Shown: positions 53,221-64,000 of the stretch, one piece after another | Numbering within the stretch: position 1 is the first letter of the stretch | Layout of the letters: the number at the start of each line of letters is the position of its first letter | Source: Kitagawia praeruptora | Taxonomy: Eukaryota > Streptophyta > Magnoliopsida > Apiales > Apiaceae | Direction of reading: 5' to 3' | NCBI GenBank assembly: GCA_037693485.1 | Contig: CM075352.1 | Location: 69,566,001 to 69,630,000 of the forward strand | Length of the DNA stretch: 64,000 nt | Notes under the pieces: model-generated | The model's database searches: none | What the model was told of the DNA's origin: nothing | Seen by the model: the letters and a program-made list of their open reading frames with translations, nothing else | Made by a program: the position numbers and the translations under genes

Positions 53221-54029
53221 TGTTTGCACTAAATCACGCAAGCGTACGTGGTCACAAGTAATATAGATATAAGTTGAGTTCGTTCCCACAGAGATCTGGT
53301 TTAGGTTTCAATTCAGTCAATGCACCTATGCAACAATGTATAGTTTTTATTCACTGCTAAGACAATTAACAAGATTGGGTTTTGATTAACTAAAATTAAC
53401 TAAAAAAAACAAATTAACAAACTAATAATTAACTAACTAACGAGAATTTAAATCAGATTACTTATGTAAGAGAAAACATGGGATCCTAACTTCATTAAAT
53501 ACTTTGCTTAGATCTGACGCCTTTAATCACTATATGCAATGGTTATGATATCTGATCGGATAACACGAAACAAGTACACGCTACCTCTCAGTATACGTAT
53601 ACCAAACTAAACATACATCCACAAAAGAGATAGAAGATGAGTAGACACCTATCATGTTTAGACCCTATATCTCTATAGAATTTGAAAACATAACGGTTGA
53701 AGAACAAGTTATCCATATTGATCACATAGGGCAGCATAATATCTCTATTTACGCCACAAATCATGATGTTAAAACATCAACCTATCCTATGCTAGCATGG
53801 CAAGTTCTAAATCTCAAGATCCACTCTCGCTTCACAAGAGATTAACAAATTAGATGTTCATGACGCATCTAAATTCATAAAGCACAACCATACGAGGATA
53901 TCAGATATACATCACACACAGATCTGTAAAGCATCAAGATATTAAAGCTACATAAATAAATCCGTTAGAATCCCATGAGAACGATTAGTTCGTAATCGAA
54001 CCTCTCGTCATCATGGGATCTGATGAAAC
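53221..54029 (-). repeat. 5' LTR of E5, inner part
   Basis: 809 bp of LTR up to the CACTA insertion; the outer 747 bp are at 62081-62827. Confidence 0.88.
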
Positions 54030-54480
54030 CACTACAAGAATTGGATAATTCACCATCAAAACTTACCAACGGATTATATTTCGTTGGAATTTACCAACGA
54101 AATCCTGACTGTTTTGGATTAATAACATAGTCAAACCTTTAGTAATAGATTACCAACGGTTTACCTATAAATATTTACCAACCAAATGTTATGTTGGTAA
54201 ATTTTGGCGCCTAAATGTCCCGCCCAACCTTTACGACAAAATTGCCTACGGATTACCAACATGTTACTCACCAACGGAATTGTGACAAATACCCAAATAG
54301 AATTTCGTTGTTAATTCCGTTGGTAAAATTCCGTTGGTACTTCTATTGTAAAACTGTCACATGTTTGTTGGAAATAGGTAGATACGTTGTATTTATTTTC
54401 CGTTAGTATTCCGTAGGTAAAGAATTTGGAGTGCATTTATTTTCTGTCAGTAATCCATTGGTAATATAGATCGGTCAGTC
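54030..54480 (+). repeat. CACTA left TIR and subterminal repeats
   Basis: CACTACAAGAATTGG followed by about ten direct and inverted copies of ACCAACGGA/TCCGTTGGTA. 54480-55131 is AT-rich, contains probable promoter and 5' UTR of tnp2, and shows nothing else recognisable. Confidence 0.8.
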
Positions 54481-55131
54481 TATTTCCGTTGGTAATTCGT
54501 CCATAATCCAAATATACTTAAGTTTTCAAACAAACTGTTCTTATTTAGTTTTCTCTCCAACTTTCTTCCGAAAATTATAATCCTTACATGCATACTACCG
54601 ATTTGCAAAGAGGTTTATCACACTATAATTGCAAGTAAGGTTAGTTACTTTTATATTCATTGTATTATCTTTTTTTGCTAGTTATTCATTGATTTATCTT
54701 TTAATTCATTAATATTAATCATTTATGCTAGGAATGATAATTTGAAGTAATTATTTGACTTTAATTATGCTATGTTTATGTGTGATTTTTTGTGAAAAAC
54801 ATGAATAAGGATGGTTCTAGTTTCAACATTAGTTCTTCGATTTTTAAGAATTATGAATCATATTAGTTTGTTTAAGTGTTCATTATTATATGTTAAATAA
54901 TGTATGTATATGTTGTTGATGTATTGTTCTCGAAAATAATAGTGGCTAATATGTATATTAATTAACTAACAATAGTTTTAGTTAGTTATTTTTTGAAATT
55001 CTTGAGTAATTAGTTAGGTGATTTTTAAGAATGATAAATTCATGTTAATTTATGTAATTGCTTCTGGTTAGTACGCGATATTTGTATACCTATTTTGTTT
55101 ATGTATATTTTTTGTAGGCGATTTTAATAAA

Positions 55132-58100
55132 ATGAATGATAATCGATCTTGGATGTATAAGAGGAAAGATAGTAGAGGATTGCTAAGTGCTCAATTTATT
55201 GCTGGGGTGAAAGAATTTATAGAATATGCAGTATCTCTACCATCCTCATTTGATGGAACAAGTGTACAATGTCCTTGTGCAAGGTGTAAGAATAATAAAT
55301 TTTGGAATGCAGAAACTGTGAAATTACATCTCTATAAGAAAGGATTTGTAAAAGATTATAATGGATGGAATCGACAAGAAGAGCCATCCATTGTTAGAGA
55401 AAATGTAGGACAATCTTTGACAAACCATTCAAATGTTCCAAGTGGTACAAGTGGGAACAACCTAATGTACAATATGGTGATTGATGCAGCCGGTCCAAGT
55501 TTCGATCCACATCAATTAGAAGAGATGCCCAATCCAAATGCACAAAAAATATATGACATATTAAAGTCTTCCGAGCGAGAGTTATATGATGGTTGTGAAA
55601 CTTCTCAGTTAGCTACCATGGCTCAAATGTTGAGTATGAAGTCTGATCATCATTGGTCAGAGGCATGTTATGATCAGACATCACAGTTTGTGAAAGGCAT
55701 ATTACCTAAGGATAATACATTTCTTGATAGTTTCTATAGTACAAAGAAACATATGGAAGGATTGGGTCTTCCCTCCGTTCATATTGATTGTTGTGTTAAT
55801 GGTTGTATGATATACTGGGAAGAAGATAAGGACATGGAGTCATGCAAATTTTGTTCTTAGTCGAGATACAAAATTACTGTCAACAAGTCTACAAGAGAGA
55901 GGAAGAAAGTGGCAGTTAAAAGAATGATATATTTTCCATTGGCACCAAGATTGCAAAGGTTGTATGCATCATCAGAGACTGCGGCCCATATGAGATGGCA
56001 TGCTAATCATTATAAAGAAGATGGTGTGATGCGTCATTGTTCAAATTCAGAGGAGTGGAAGCAATTTGACAGAGTACACCCATTATTTTCCTCAGAGATA
56101 AGGAATGTAAGGCTTGGACTTTCTGCTGATGGATTTCAGCCTTTTGGTCAATCAGGTAAGCAATATTCTTCTTGGCCAATTGTAGTGACTCCATATAATT
56201 TGCCCCCGTGGATGTGTTCGAAAAAAGAGTACATGTTTTTGTCCATACTTGTACCTGGTCCAAGAAATCCAAAGCAAAAGATAGATGTTTTCCTTCAACC
56301 GTTGATAGCCGAGTTAAAAATTTTATGGGAAGTTGGAGTTGAAACATGGGATACTTCTTTGAAACAAAATTTTCAAATGCGAGCCGCGTTGATGTGGACT
56401 GTAAGTGACTTTCCTGCTTATTCAATGTTGTCTGGATGGAAAACTGATGGTCATTTATCTTGTCCTCATTGTGCTCATGATCATGATGCTTATAATCTTT
56501 CGCATGGAGGGAAGCCAACCTGGTTTGATAATCATAGGAAGTTCTTACCTGCAAATCATCCATTCCGAAAGAATAAAAATTGGTTTACCAAAGGAAAAAC
56601 AGTCTCTGAATTTGCTCCACCAATTCGGACTGGTGAAGATGTGTTACAAGAAATTGAGTCACTTGGATTAATGAAAATCACTGAACTAGGAAGTGAAGAA
56701 CACAATGCTCAAGTTATCAAGACTTATAAATGTGGATGGAAAAAACGAAGCATCTTTTGGGATTTGCCATATTGGAGGACATTATCAATTAGACATAATC
56801 TTGATGTCATGCATGTTGAAAAAAATGTTTTTGAGAACATTTTTAACACTATTATGGCCATTGAAGGTAAAACCAAAGATAATTCTAAAGCAAGAGAAGA
56901 TATTGCACTCCTTTGTCGAAGGCCAGAGTTAGCAAAAGATGAGTCAACACAAAAATATCCAAAAGCATGTTACAATTTAGACAAGAAGGGTAAAGAAGCA
57001 GTATGTCAATGGTTGCAAGATCTTAAATTTCCAGATGGATATGTGTCAAATATGGGTCGTTGCATTGACATGAGAAAATACAAGTTATTTGGAATGAAAA
57101 GTCACGATTGTCATGTATTTATGCAAAGACTTCTACCAATTGCTTTTAGAGAATTTCTTCCTAATAATGTTTGGGAGGCTGTGACTGAGTTGAGCCTTTT
57201 TTTCAAAGATCTGACTTCAGCCACTTTGAAAGTTAGTGATATGCGAAGACTTGAAGAACAGATTCCGGTAATACTTTGCAAGTTGGAGCGCATATTTCCA
57301 CCAGCTTTGTTTGATTCGATGGAACATCTTTTGGTGCATTTGCCATTTGAGGCACGTATAGCTGGTCCCGTGCAGTATCGATGGATGTACCCTTTTGAAC
57401 GATTCTTGCGCCACTTAAAAAATAATGTGAAAAATAAAGCTCGGGTGGAGGGATCCATATGCAATGCCTTTTTAGTGGAAGAAGCCTCGACATTCTGCTC
57501 ACATTACTTTGAACCACATGTTCACACAAGACATAGAAAAGTTCCCCGAAATGATTCTAGTGGAGGGGAATGGAGTTTTGAAGGAAACTTCTATATATTT
57601 TCTCATCCAGGACGAGCATCTGGTTGTGCCAAGACTCGTTATCTTGATGATCGAGAGTACACGGCGGCCCACAACTATGTGTTATTAAATTGTCCAGAGG
57701 TTGCACCATATACAGAGTAAGTGTTTTTTTTTTCCAAAATTCATGTATTTTATCTCCTTTTTCATTATTCCCTTCATTGAATTAGTTTTATGTTTGTGAG
57801 CAGAATTTTTATAAATATGCTTCGGGTGCACAACCAAAGTATGACTGATGCTGAGATTGATAAGTGTTTAGAAAGTGATGTTGCTATGTGGTTTAAACAA
57901 TATGTAAGTGAGTTAATTAATTTTAATTCTTCAGTTATATAAGAATGTCAACTGTATAAATCTTCTAATGATCACCAAACTATTTTTAAATGTCTACTAT
58001 TTTTAGGCAGAAAATCCATCCTTCGTTCCGAATGAAGTTATTAGAGATATTGCTTCAGGACCCCTTAGGTCGGTTAGATCCGTACCAATTTACTATGTAA

Positions 58101-58727
58101 ATGGGTACAAATTTCATACGCGAAGATATGGGGCAAGCAAGTCGACATTCAACAGCGGAGTATGTATTAAGGGATCGAACTACAGCGAGACATCAAATGA
58201 TTATTTTGGAATAATTGATGAGATTTTGATTCTCGAGTATCCTCGCCGTCCGATAAAAAAATGTAACATTTTTCAAGTGCGAGTGGTTTGATCCTACACT
58301 GAATGTTGGAACAAGAGTTCATCAACGATACAACATAGTTGAAGTGAATCAGAAAAAAAAATTGGGTGTATATGAGCCATTCATTTTGGCAAATCAAGCT
58401 ATGCAAGTCTATTTTTGCAATTATCGAAGCCTGAGACGGGACAAGGTAGATTGGTTAGTTGTATGCAAAGTCAAAGCTCGGGCACTTGTTGAAATGCCAC
58501 AAGCCACTGAATCACATCAGGAACCATATCAAGATGAAATGCCAGAACATTTAAATATTATCAGTACGGAAGATATTCCTACACAATTGAATGACAAAGA
58601 AGGCATGTCAATTGATTTGGATGATGATGAAGAATCACCGGAAGAAGAAATAGAGTTGGATTCGGAAGAAGAAGGATCTTCACGAACTGATAATAGTGAT
58701 AATTATGATGATGATCTTGATGATTAA
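55132..58727 (+). pseudogene. CACTA tnp2-type transposase, two disabling changes
   Basis: Predicted exons 55132-57716, 57804-57903 and 58007-58727, joined in phase by GT-AG introns. The N-terminus (about 1-75) is the transposase-associated domain with CPCARC. The tnp2 transposase domain (Transposase_21) runs from about 260 to 480 with MRWHANHYKEDG, GQSGKQYSSWPI, the SCPHCAH zinc-like site and DGLSC-type context. DUF4218-like region at about 640-800 (LPIAFREFLP, SLFFKDL, HLPFEARIAGPVQYRW); DUF4216-like region in exon 3 (RVHQRYNIVEVN, YEPFILANQA); acidic C-terminus. Defects: TAG at 55858-55860 after CKFCS, and one extra A in the A-run at 58255-58261. Both are small, so the copy died recently or is read through. 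Confidence 0.88.
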
Positions 58728-59507
58728 TAAATTACATGTTTTTATTATGACTTTGATAATTTTGAACTAATTTATTTATGTTAGTATTTTAATTTAATAT
58801 GATTTTTCTTTTAAGTAATTAAATTTTTATTGATTTATTTGTTAAAAATTGTAACCGTGGTACGTAAAATCTAAGCGGGCTGTATGAAAAATAACCAAAA
58901 TTTTGGGCGGCTAATTTGTGAACAAGTGCCAAAAATTGGGCGGGCAGACAAAAAAATTACAAGACCAAAAGCTAGGGTTATTTCACTCAGTCTCTCCCTC
59001 ACTTTCTCTCAAGCGGCGCAGAAAACCCCTTTCTCTCAAGCAACATATTCTCAACTCTCAAGGTACTCTAATTTCGTATCAATTAGAGTTCTGTATTTAT
59101 TTATTATCGATTTCTCAAACAAACAAATATCAATTCTCAAAGTTTTTCTCACTTCAATTGCCTATTCTAGCTGCTTCTTTTGATACATGTGTGGGTTGTT
59201 TGTATATGACTAGTAATTAGGTTATATGAGTGTAGATATGTGTGGGTTGTTAGTATATGACTAGTAATTGGGTTATATGAGTGTAGATATGTTTGTTTTT
59301 AATGTCATTATGTCATTATGTGTGTATTAATATATGAGTGTAGCTTGCTATGAACTTTTTAATGTTTTTGTTTCAACAAAAAATCAGAAGAATAGTGTTT
59401 TTATTTGTACAAAAATTGATATCTAAGCATGTTTTTATGTTTATTATATGCAATTCTTGTCAATGTTTTTGATGGTTTCTTTCTTAATTTTGTTTCTAAT
59501 ATTACAG
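58728..59507 (+). other. Spacer and 5' leader between tnp2 and tnpA genes
   Basis: AT-rich. 58860-59180 probably includes the tnpA 5' UTR. A 50-bp direct duplication (TGTGGGTTGTTTGTATATGA type) lies at about 59190-59290. Confidence 0.5.
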
Positions 59508-61365
59508 ATGAGTTCTAGAAGACTTCGATTCTCAAATAGCCCCAATCCTGGGAACTCTACTGTGAACACTCCAATGCAGTCACAACAACAATCGGAGCAA
59601 GAACAAACACATGGACAATCACAATCAGTGCCTAGCACCCCAATTATGTCTTCAACAGCTGCAAATGAATCTTGGAAGGTTGGCTCCATGCATGATGATG
59701 GGCGTCTACGAATCGAAGTAGTTGGTGGATTGTAAGCATCGTTTTTTCGTTATTTTATACTTTAATTTACATAATCACTACTATGAAACATGAATTTATA
59801 GCTTTAATTCTTTAATGTGCTCTTGTAAGTTATTTTATGATTTAAATGTTATTTCTAGGCTTGAACCTTCAGGAAAATGCTCGCGGGTGATCACCGAGAA
59901 CATATATGAGAGGGTAGAACCTACTGGGTTCAGTTGGAAGGAAGTTTCTAAGGAAACTAAAACTTTTTATTTTGAAGAATTCAAGGTACACTTGTTTCTT
60001 AGAGTTCTCTTGTGGATTTTTGAAGATTTACAACATGTTATGGATTTAAATTTCTATATCTATAAATCTGCATTCACTCTACAATATTGTTTGATATGGT
60101 TCCTTAATTTGTTAATTAGTGTCTAGTGTTTGCTTAAAAAGCTAGTGTCCAACAGGAGTTAATAATTTAGATATTCTAGTTAATATTTTGGAAGTTCTCA
60201 ACTTCACATAATTATTAATTTAGATAATTGTAGACCCACTTCCTTTTTTTTTAAACTTTAGCTTGCTTATAGAATTATTTGAATGATAGAAATCATTTGT
60301 TTGGAGACAAGAAGACAAACAAATCTATAGGGCATGGGTAAGAAAAGCAAGTAGGCGTTACTCAAACTTCTGTAGTGATGCTCGGAAAAAATGGGAAAAT
60401 GGCGAACAAGATAATAGAATTGGCACGCACGTATGGTTGCGTTGGGTAGAGTATTGGAAAACCCCAGACTTTCAGACCAAATCTACAACGCAGAATAGAA
60501 ATCGCAAAGGTGGGGAGGACCACTACCCTGCTACTCACACAGGTGGTTCTGCATCCCATAGAACTCATGCGGCCGTTCTTGTAAGCTTTCAAGTTTTATT
60601 TCAGATTTATGACTCTCCTGCTATTTGTGTTTGTGTACTTGTATTGCCATTATATGCTGCTGAGATATTAAATGCCAAAGTTTTATTTTAGAAGCATTCC
60701 TCGTTTTTTCTTTGGTATTAAGTAGAGTGTTTATATCGATGAAATGTTATAGTTGACAGTATATAATAATAACATTAAATTGAATCATACATGTGCATGT
60801 TTATTTGCAGGCTGAGACTAATGATAAAGATCCAACTCCAACTGATGTCTATGAGCATACACATACTGTGAATAATGATAGAGTGACCTGGATTAACAAA
60901 AAAGCAGAACGAGTACATGAGAGTATTATTTTGGGCTTAATCACATTCTATATACTTAAGTTTATCTAATGTATTGTATCTATTGCCATTAATTTATAGA
61001 AAAGAATTGAGGAACTCCGTAAGCTGCGTTCTCAGCCTCTTGAAGGTTCATCAGAACCTCAGCCTGTTGATGAAGATCAATTATTTCTTGATGCTGTTGG
61101 GGGTCTAGACAATAGGAATAGGGTTTATGGCATGGGTTCCCTGCAAAGTATTATATATGGGCCACAAAGTAGTTGCAACACCGCAACTTCTCGTTACAAC
61201 TCCAACTTCAATGATGATTATCATCAGATGCAGGTAGAACTCCAGGAAATGAAGGACCGGGTAAAGGAATTGCAGCAGGCGAGAGATGATGAACTGCAAG
61301 AGATGAGAAACCAGATGAATGAGATGAAGAACCAGCTTGCTATGGTGTTAAATAATCAGAACTAG
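59508..61365 (+). CDS. CACTA tnpA/Ptta-like second gene
   Basis: Predicted exons 59508-59731, 59859-59985, 60290-60580, 60811-60912 and 61000-61365, all in phase, giving about 369 residues ending at TAG 61363-61365. A Ser/Gln-rich N-terminus is followed by the plant transposase (Ptta/En-Spm, Transposase_24 type) core: WKEVSKETKTFYFEEF, VYRAW-like IYRAWVRKASRRYSNF, WLRWVEYWKT, and HTHTV with AERV. The C-terminus is a strong coiled coil (VELQEMKDRVKELQQ) typical of this family, for dimerisation. A 5' UTR intron probably ends at 59507. The donor of exon 4 is the least certain. No stops or frameshifts were found. Proposed role: binding the subterminal repeats. Confidence 0.75.
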
Positions 61366-61669
61366 AGCTAGACATGCAAGACAATATTATTTTGAAAACA
61401 ATAGTCTAGTAAGGAGCTATGCTTTGATCATGCACCAAGTCTGTTTGACTTTATTATGTACTAAGTGTCTAAGTCTGTATGACTTTATTATGTACTAAGT
61501 CTGGGTACTAAATTTATATATCTTAGATTATTAACGTACCAATTTTCTCCTATTTCTATTGTGTTTCATTTATCTTATGTTTTGTAATTGTTTATTAAAT
61601 ATGTAATGTAATATATAGTAATCTTTATAATATGAAAGTAAACCTAGCCAGAATCTTTTATTTACTAAT

Positions 61670-62080
61670 ATTACTAACAATTTACCAACGGAATTAAATT
61701 TATAAAAAATTAAATTTCAAAAATTATCCATAAAATTTCCAACGGGACTATTAAATACAACATATTGTAGGTATTCCGTTGGCACATTACCGACGGAAAT
61801 CCGTTGGCAAATAGTGTATACCATACCGTAGGTATTCCGTTGGCAAATTACCATGGGAAATTCTGTTGGTAAATAGTGTTTTTGAAAAAAGTCAAATGGT
61901 TAGATTTTCGTTGGTGATTCCGTTGTAAAATTACCAACAGACCGTTGGGAACACATTACCAACAACGTTTTTTGTGACGGTTTTTTCCGTTAGTAATTCG
62001 GTCACGATTTGGAATTGGCAACGGTTTTTAATATTTAGCAACAGAATTTTCCGTTGGCAAATCAGCCAATTCTTGTAATG
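61670..62080 (+). repeat. CACTA right subterminal repeats and TIR
   Basis: About ten copies of CCGTTGGCAAAT/TTACCAACGG, ending CCAATTCTTGTAATG. Confidence 0.8.
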
Positions 62081-62827
62081 ATAAAAACAAAGTATGAAAA
62101 ATAAAAATAAACCTAAGTAATTGATATGTAATGGTTTTCTCCTCCTAATGATACAAATTACAAAGGTTGGATGTGTTTATATAGGTTCCAGAAGTCTTGC
62201 CCAACAAGAAAATACCAAAACAGAATTATAATAGAATTTCTGCAAAATACGTTTCCTAAACTGATTCTGTTTATAAGGAAAATTCGTAGCTGACTTTTCT
62301 TCAGTATTTCTGGACCGTTCCAGTTGTATTTGGATCTCTGGACCACTTTAGAATGATAGATAATTCCGTTATCTTCGCGTGGACTGCTTTCGGGCCTCAA
62401 ACGGACTTCTAAAACTCAAGATATGGCCAAAATAGTAAAAACTGTAATTTTTCAGCACCGCGCGCGTGCAACCTGCGCCCATCAGTCTGTTTGTCGCGCA
62501 ACCTGCGCCCACCATGCGCAACCTGCTCGTGCAACACCTGTCCCATAATATAGAAAATCTCCCAAGCTTCGTGTGGGCAGTAAGATCGCTGAAAACGGAC
62601 TTCTAGAACTCCAGATATGTCCAAAACAGTGTAGACTGCGCAACCGTCTCAGAAATCCGAATTTTAATCAATTTATTTTCCAAAAATGATAAAAGCATCA
62701 ACCTTAATCAACATTCTAGTAAATCTGCACAACTAAACAAAACACATCAAAACCACCACAAACTTGAGTCCAAGACAATCAATTTAAGCCGATATGGAAC
62801 GCTCCAAGTGGATATAAACTCCACTTA
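62081..62827 (-). repeat. 5' LTR of E5, outer part
   Basis: Continues at ATAAAAACAAAG where 54029 stopped. It ends CCACTTA, three bases short of the LTR terminus, where the next CACTA is inserted. Includes TATA and GC cassette (about 62455-62530). Confidence 0.88.
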
Positions 62828-64000
62828 CACTACAAGGAAAACTGAAGTATACAATGGTTATTGCCCGTTGTCTGATGCCCTGGAATAGCGTTGTCTATCG
62901 AGCAGGTGTCTCTTACCAACCTCAGACAACGGTACGCAAAGCGTTGTCTGATATACGTAACAACAACACACCAGACTCAAAAAACGTTGTAGCACACCCA
63001 GAAACCACAACGTATCTGGTAAAAAACGTTGTTCTTATGGTGATGTTACAACGGTTTGGTTAATTTTTAATGTTGTTAGATTTTAATGTGCACAACTGTT
63101 TTGGTCAATTAGAGGCATGCAAAGCCAACATTCACACAACATTTACATGTGATACAATTCGTTGTCTTCATGCTTTTTGTACAATGTTTTTTAGCTTCAA
63201 AAGTGTTGTTATAAACAAAATGCACAGGTGTTTTTAGCCAATCTTAGTTGCAAACCGTTGTTGTAGTTTCTGTCCACACAATGGTTTAGTTTTACTAGGT
63301 TGTTATGTTTACTTATAGACAATGGTTTATACAATTTTTATAGACAATGATAACATTGGCTAATGATAAATGAAACAACACTTTTATTTACAACAAAAAT
63401 CAAAGTTTATACACGGAACCTAACCAATATAATCAAACCCAATAATCATCTGAACAGAAACATAACTCTATTAATACATGTTTACCATAACTCAATAAAC
63501 ACCCCTATTATATGCTCAAGGGCAGTTTTAAACTTTACATATGCCTTCTCCGGATCTTGGTTTCTCAAAAAATTCTTTCCATTTTTCAGTTGGAAAATTA
63601 ACTCATGCTTCCTTGGATCAATGATAACTTCATTTTCCGGTATTTTAGCACCAACTGGAGCATAACTCAAAGCAGGTGCATAAGACTCAATTTTAGCTTG
63701 CCTTCTCAAAGCTGCATTAATTTTGGCGAAGCTGTTCATTAACACGTCTCAGTTCTCCCTTCCTTTGTCTTGCAAGTAATCCTGCAACATGCAAACCACT
63801 AAGCTGACAATTGCTATTGTAACAGAGAAGTGAACATAGTCTGATACAAGAGAGAATTTGAGGAAAAGAATTCAATGCATAATATAACCTAGCCTGATGA
63901 ATTCTTTAAGAAGTAATCAGAGAACAAATCCACTGACCCGAAAGCAACATGACGATATATTCATCCAAGACTTCCAACAACCAATTCGGAATTGAATATC
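62828..64000 (+). mobile_element. Third CACTA transposon, left part (runs off window)
   Basis: Begins CACTACAAGGAAAACTG, then many copies of ACAACGGT/CGTTGTCTGA/AACGTTGT in both orientations up to about 63330. From 63515 a host exon fragment on the minus strand is found; 63782-64000 is probably its intron with nothing else recognised. The other end is beyond the window. Confidence 0.75.
63515..63781 (-). pseudogene. FLU (FLUORESCENT IN BLUE LIGHT) exon fragment
   Basis: Minus strand, after a good acceptor (TGTTGCAG), reads LLARQRKGELRRVNEQLRQ, then after a one-base slip INAALRRQAKIESYAP, SYAPVGAKIPENEVIIDPRK, and FLRNQDPEKAYVKFKTALE. This matches the linker and start of the TPR region of FLU, the plastid negative regulator of tetrapyrrole synthesis that binds glutamyl-tRNA reductase. 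One extra A (in the AAAATTAATG context near 63733) shifts the frame, and homology stops after TALE at about 63515 with no donor site. It is therefore a captured fragment and not a working gene. Confidence 0.75.

Larger units (their letters stand above)
54030..62080 (+). mobile_element. CACTA (En/Spm-like) transposon, 8.05 kb, with tnp2 and tnpA genes
   Basis: TIR CACTACAAGAATTGG at the left; the right end reads CATTACAAGAATTGG inverted, so one terminal base differs. Subterminal arrays of TTACCAACGGA/TCCGTTGGTAA fill 54050-54480 and 61670-62070. Two genes on the plus strand: a tnp2-type transposase and a Ptta/En-Spm (tnpA-like) gene. No clean 3-bp duplication: compared with the intact LTR (49409-49425), the flanks rejoin exactly if the element is taken as 54031-62077. 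Confidence 0.9.
48595..62827 (-). mobile_element. Gypsy element E5, non-autonomous (5' LTR interrupted by CACTA)
   Basis: Sense is minus: 5' LTR (62827 to 53221, interrupted), primer site, gag-derived ORF with one TAG, hairpins, non-coding region, PPT, 3' LTR 50157-48595. CATGC precedes the left end, but the other duplication lies beyond the window because a CACTA cuts the LTR three bases from its terminus at 62828. Confidence 0.85.

Noticed and set aside
56003..56563. 186-codon minus-strand ORF inside tnp2
   Set aside because: Antisense shadow of the transposase coding region.

Overview
This window is plant nuclear DNA, almost certainly from a eudicot with a large, transposon-rich genome. 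I see no intact host gene. It is nested transposable elements: one complete Sirevirus-like Ty1/copia element, four related Ty3/gypsy elements with gag-derived ORFs but no pol, a degraded copia composite, a large non-coding LTR element, three CACTA transposons and a hAT MITE. Host DNA appears only as two short exon fragments: an LRR receptor kinase, and the chloroplast tetrapyrrole regulator FLU.

Layout. (1) 1-1136 and 15705-16416 are two halves of an old, internally deleted copia element on the minus strand. A young copia element (1137-15704, minus, TSD TTGCT, LTRs of 1056 bp with about 4 differences by eye) split it. The young element carries gag, pol and a very large third reading frame downstream of pol. 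(2) 16417-16682 and 35633-36786 are CACTA-like DNA holding LRR-kinase exons. It is split by gypsy element A (16683-35627, plus, TSD GTACT). (3) A's 3' LTR is split by a copia composite (21681-34560) that contains an inverted copia 3' end, a hAT MITE and gypsy element E3 (24561-32292, minus, intact gag-protease ORF). (4) From 37106 runs a non-coding LTR element F (minus, 3' LTR 37106-38185). F is interrupted by gypsy element E4 (40727-46607, TSD ACAGC), whose two LTRs point towards each other. (5) Gypsy element E5 (48595 to at least 62827, minus) has its 5' LTR split by a CACTA element (54030-62080) encoding tnp2 and tnpA/Ptta-like proteins. (6) A third CACTA starts at 62828, runs off the window and carries a FLU exon fragment.

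How the parts relate. A, E3, E4 and E5 share LTR design, a tRNA-Asp-type primer site with one mismatch, a PPT reading AAGTTTGGGGGT, and a long non-coding 3' half. None encodes reverse transcriptase or integrase, so they must depend on a partner elsewhere. The feature least explained by known annotation is a pair of small hairpins next to the stop codon of the gag-derived ORF in all four elements. The hairpins show compensatory base changes. The second highlight is E4, a near-perfect 1.32-kb inverted LTR pair flanked by a clean TSD. It looks like an integrated aberrant cDNA that could be transcribed into a long hairpin RNA.

Limits: everything was read by eye. Family names rest on motif recognition, exon models on splice signals and frame, and divergence figures on manual comparison.
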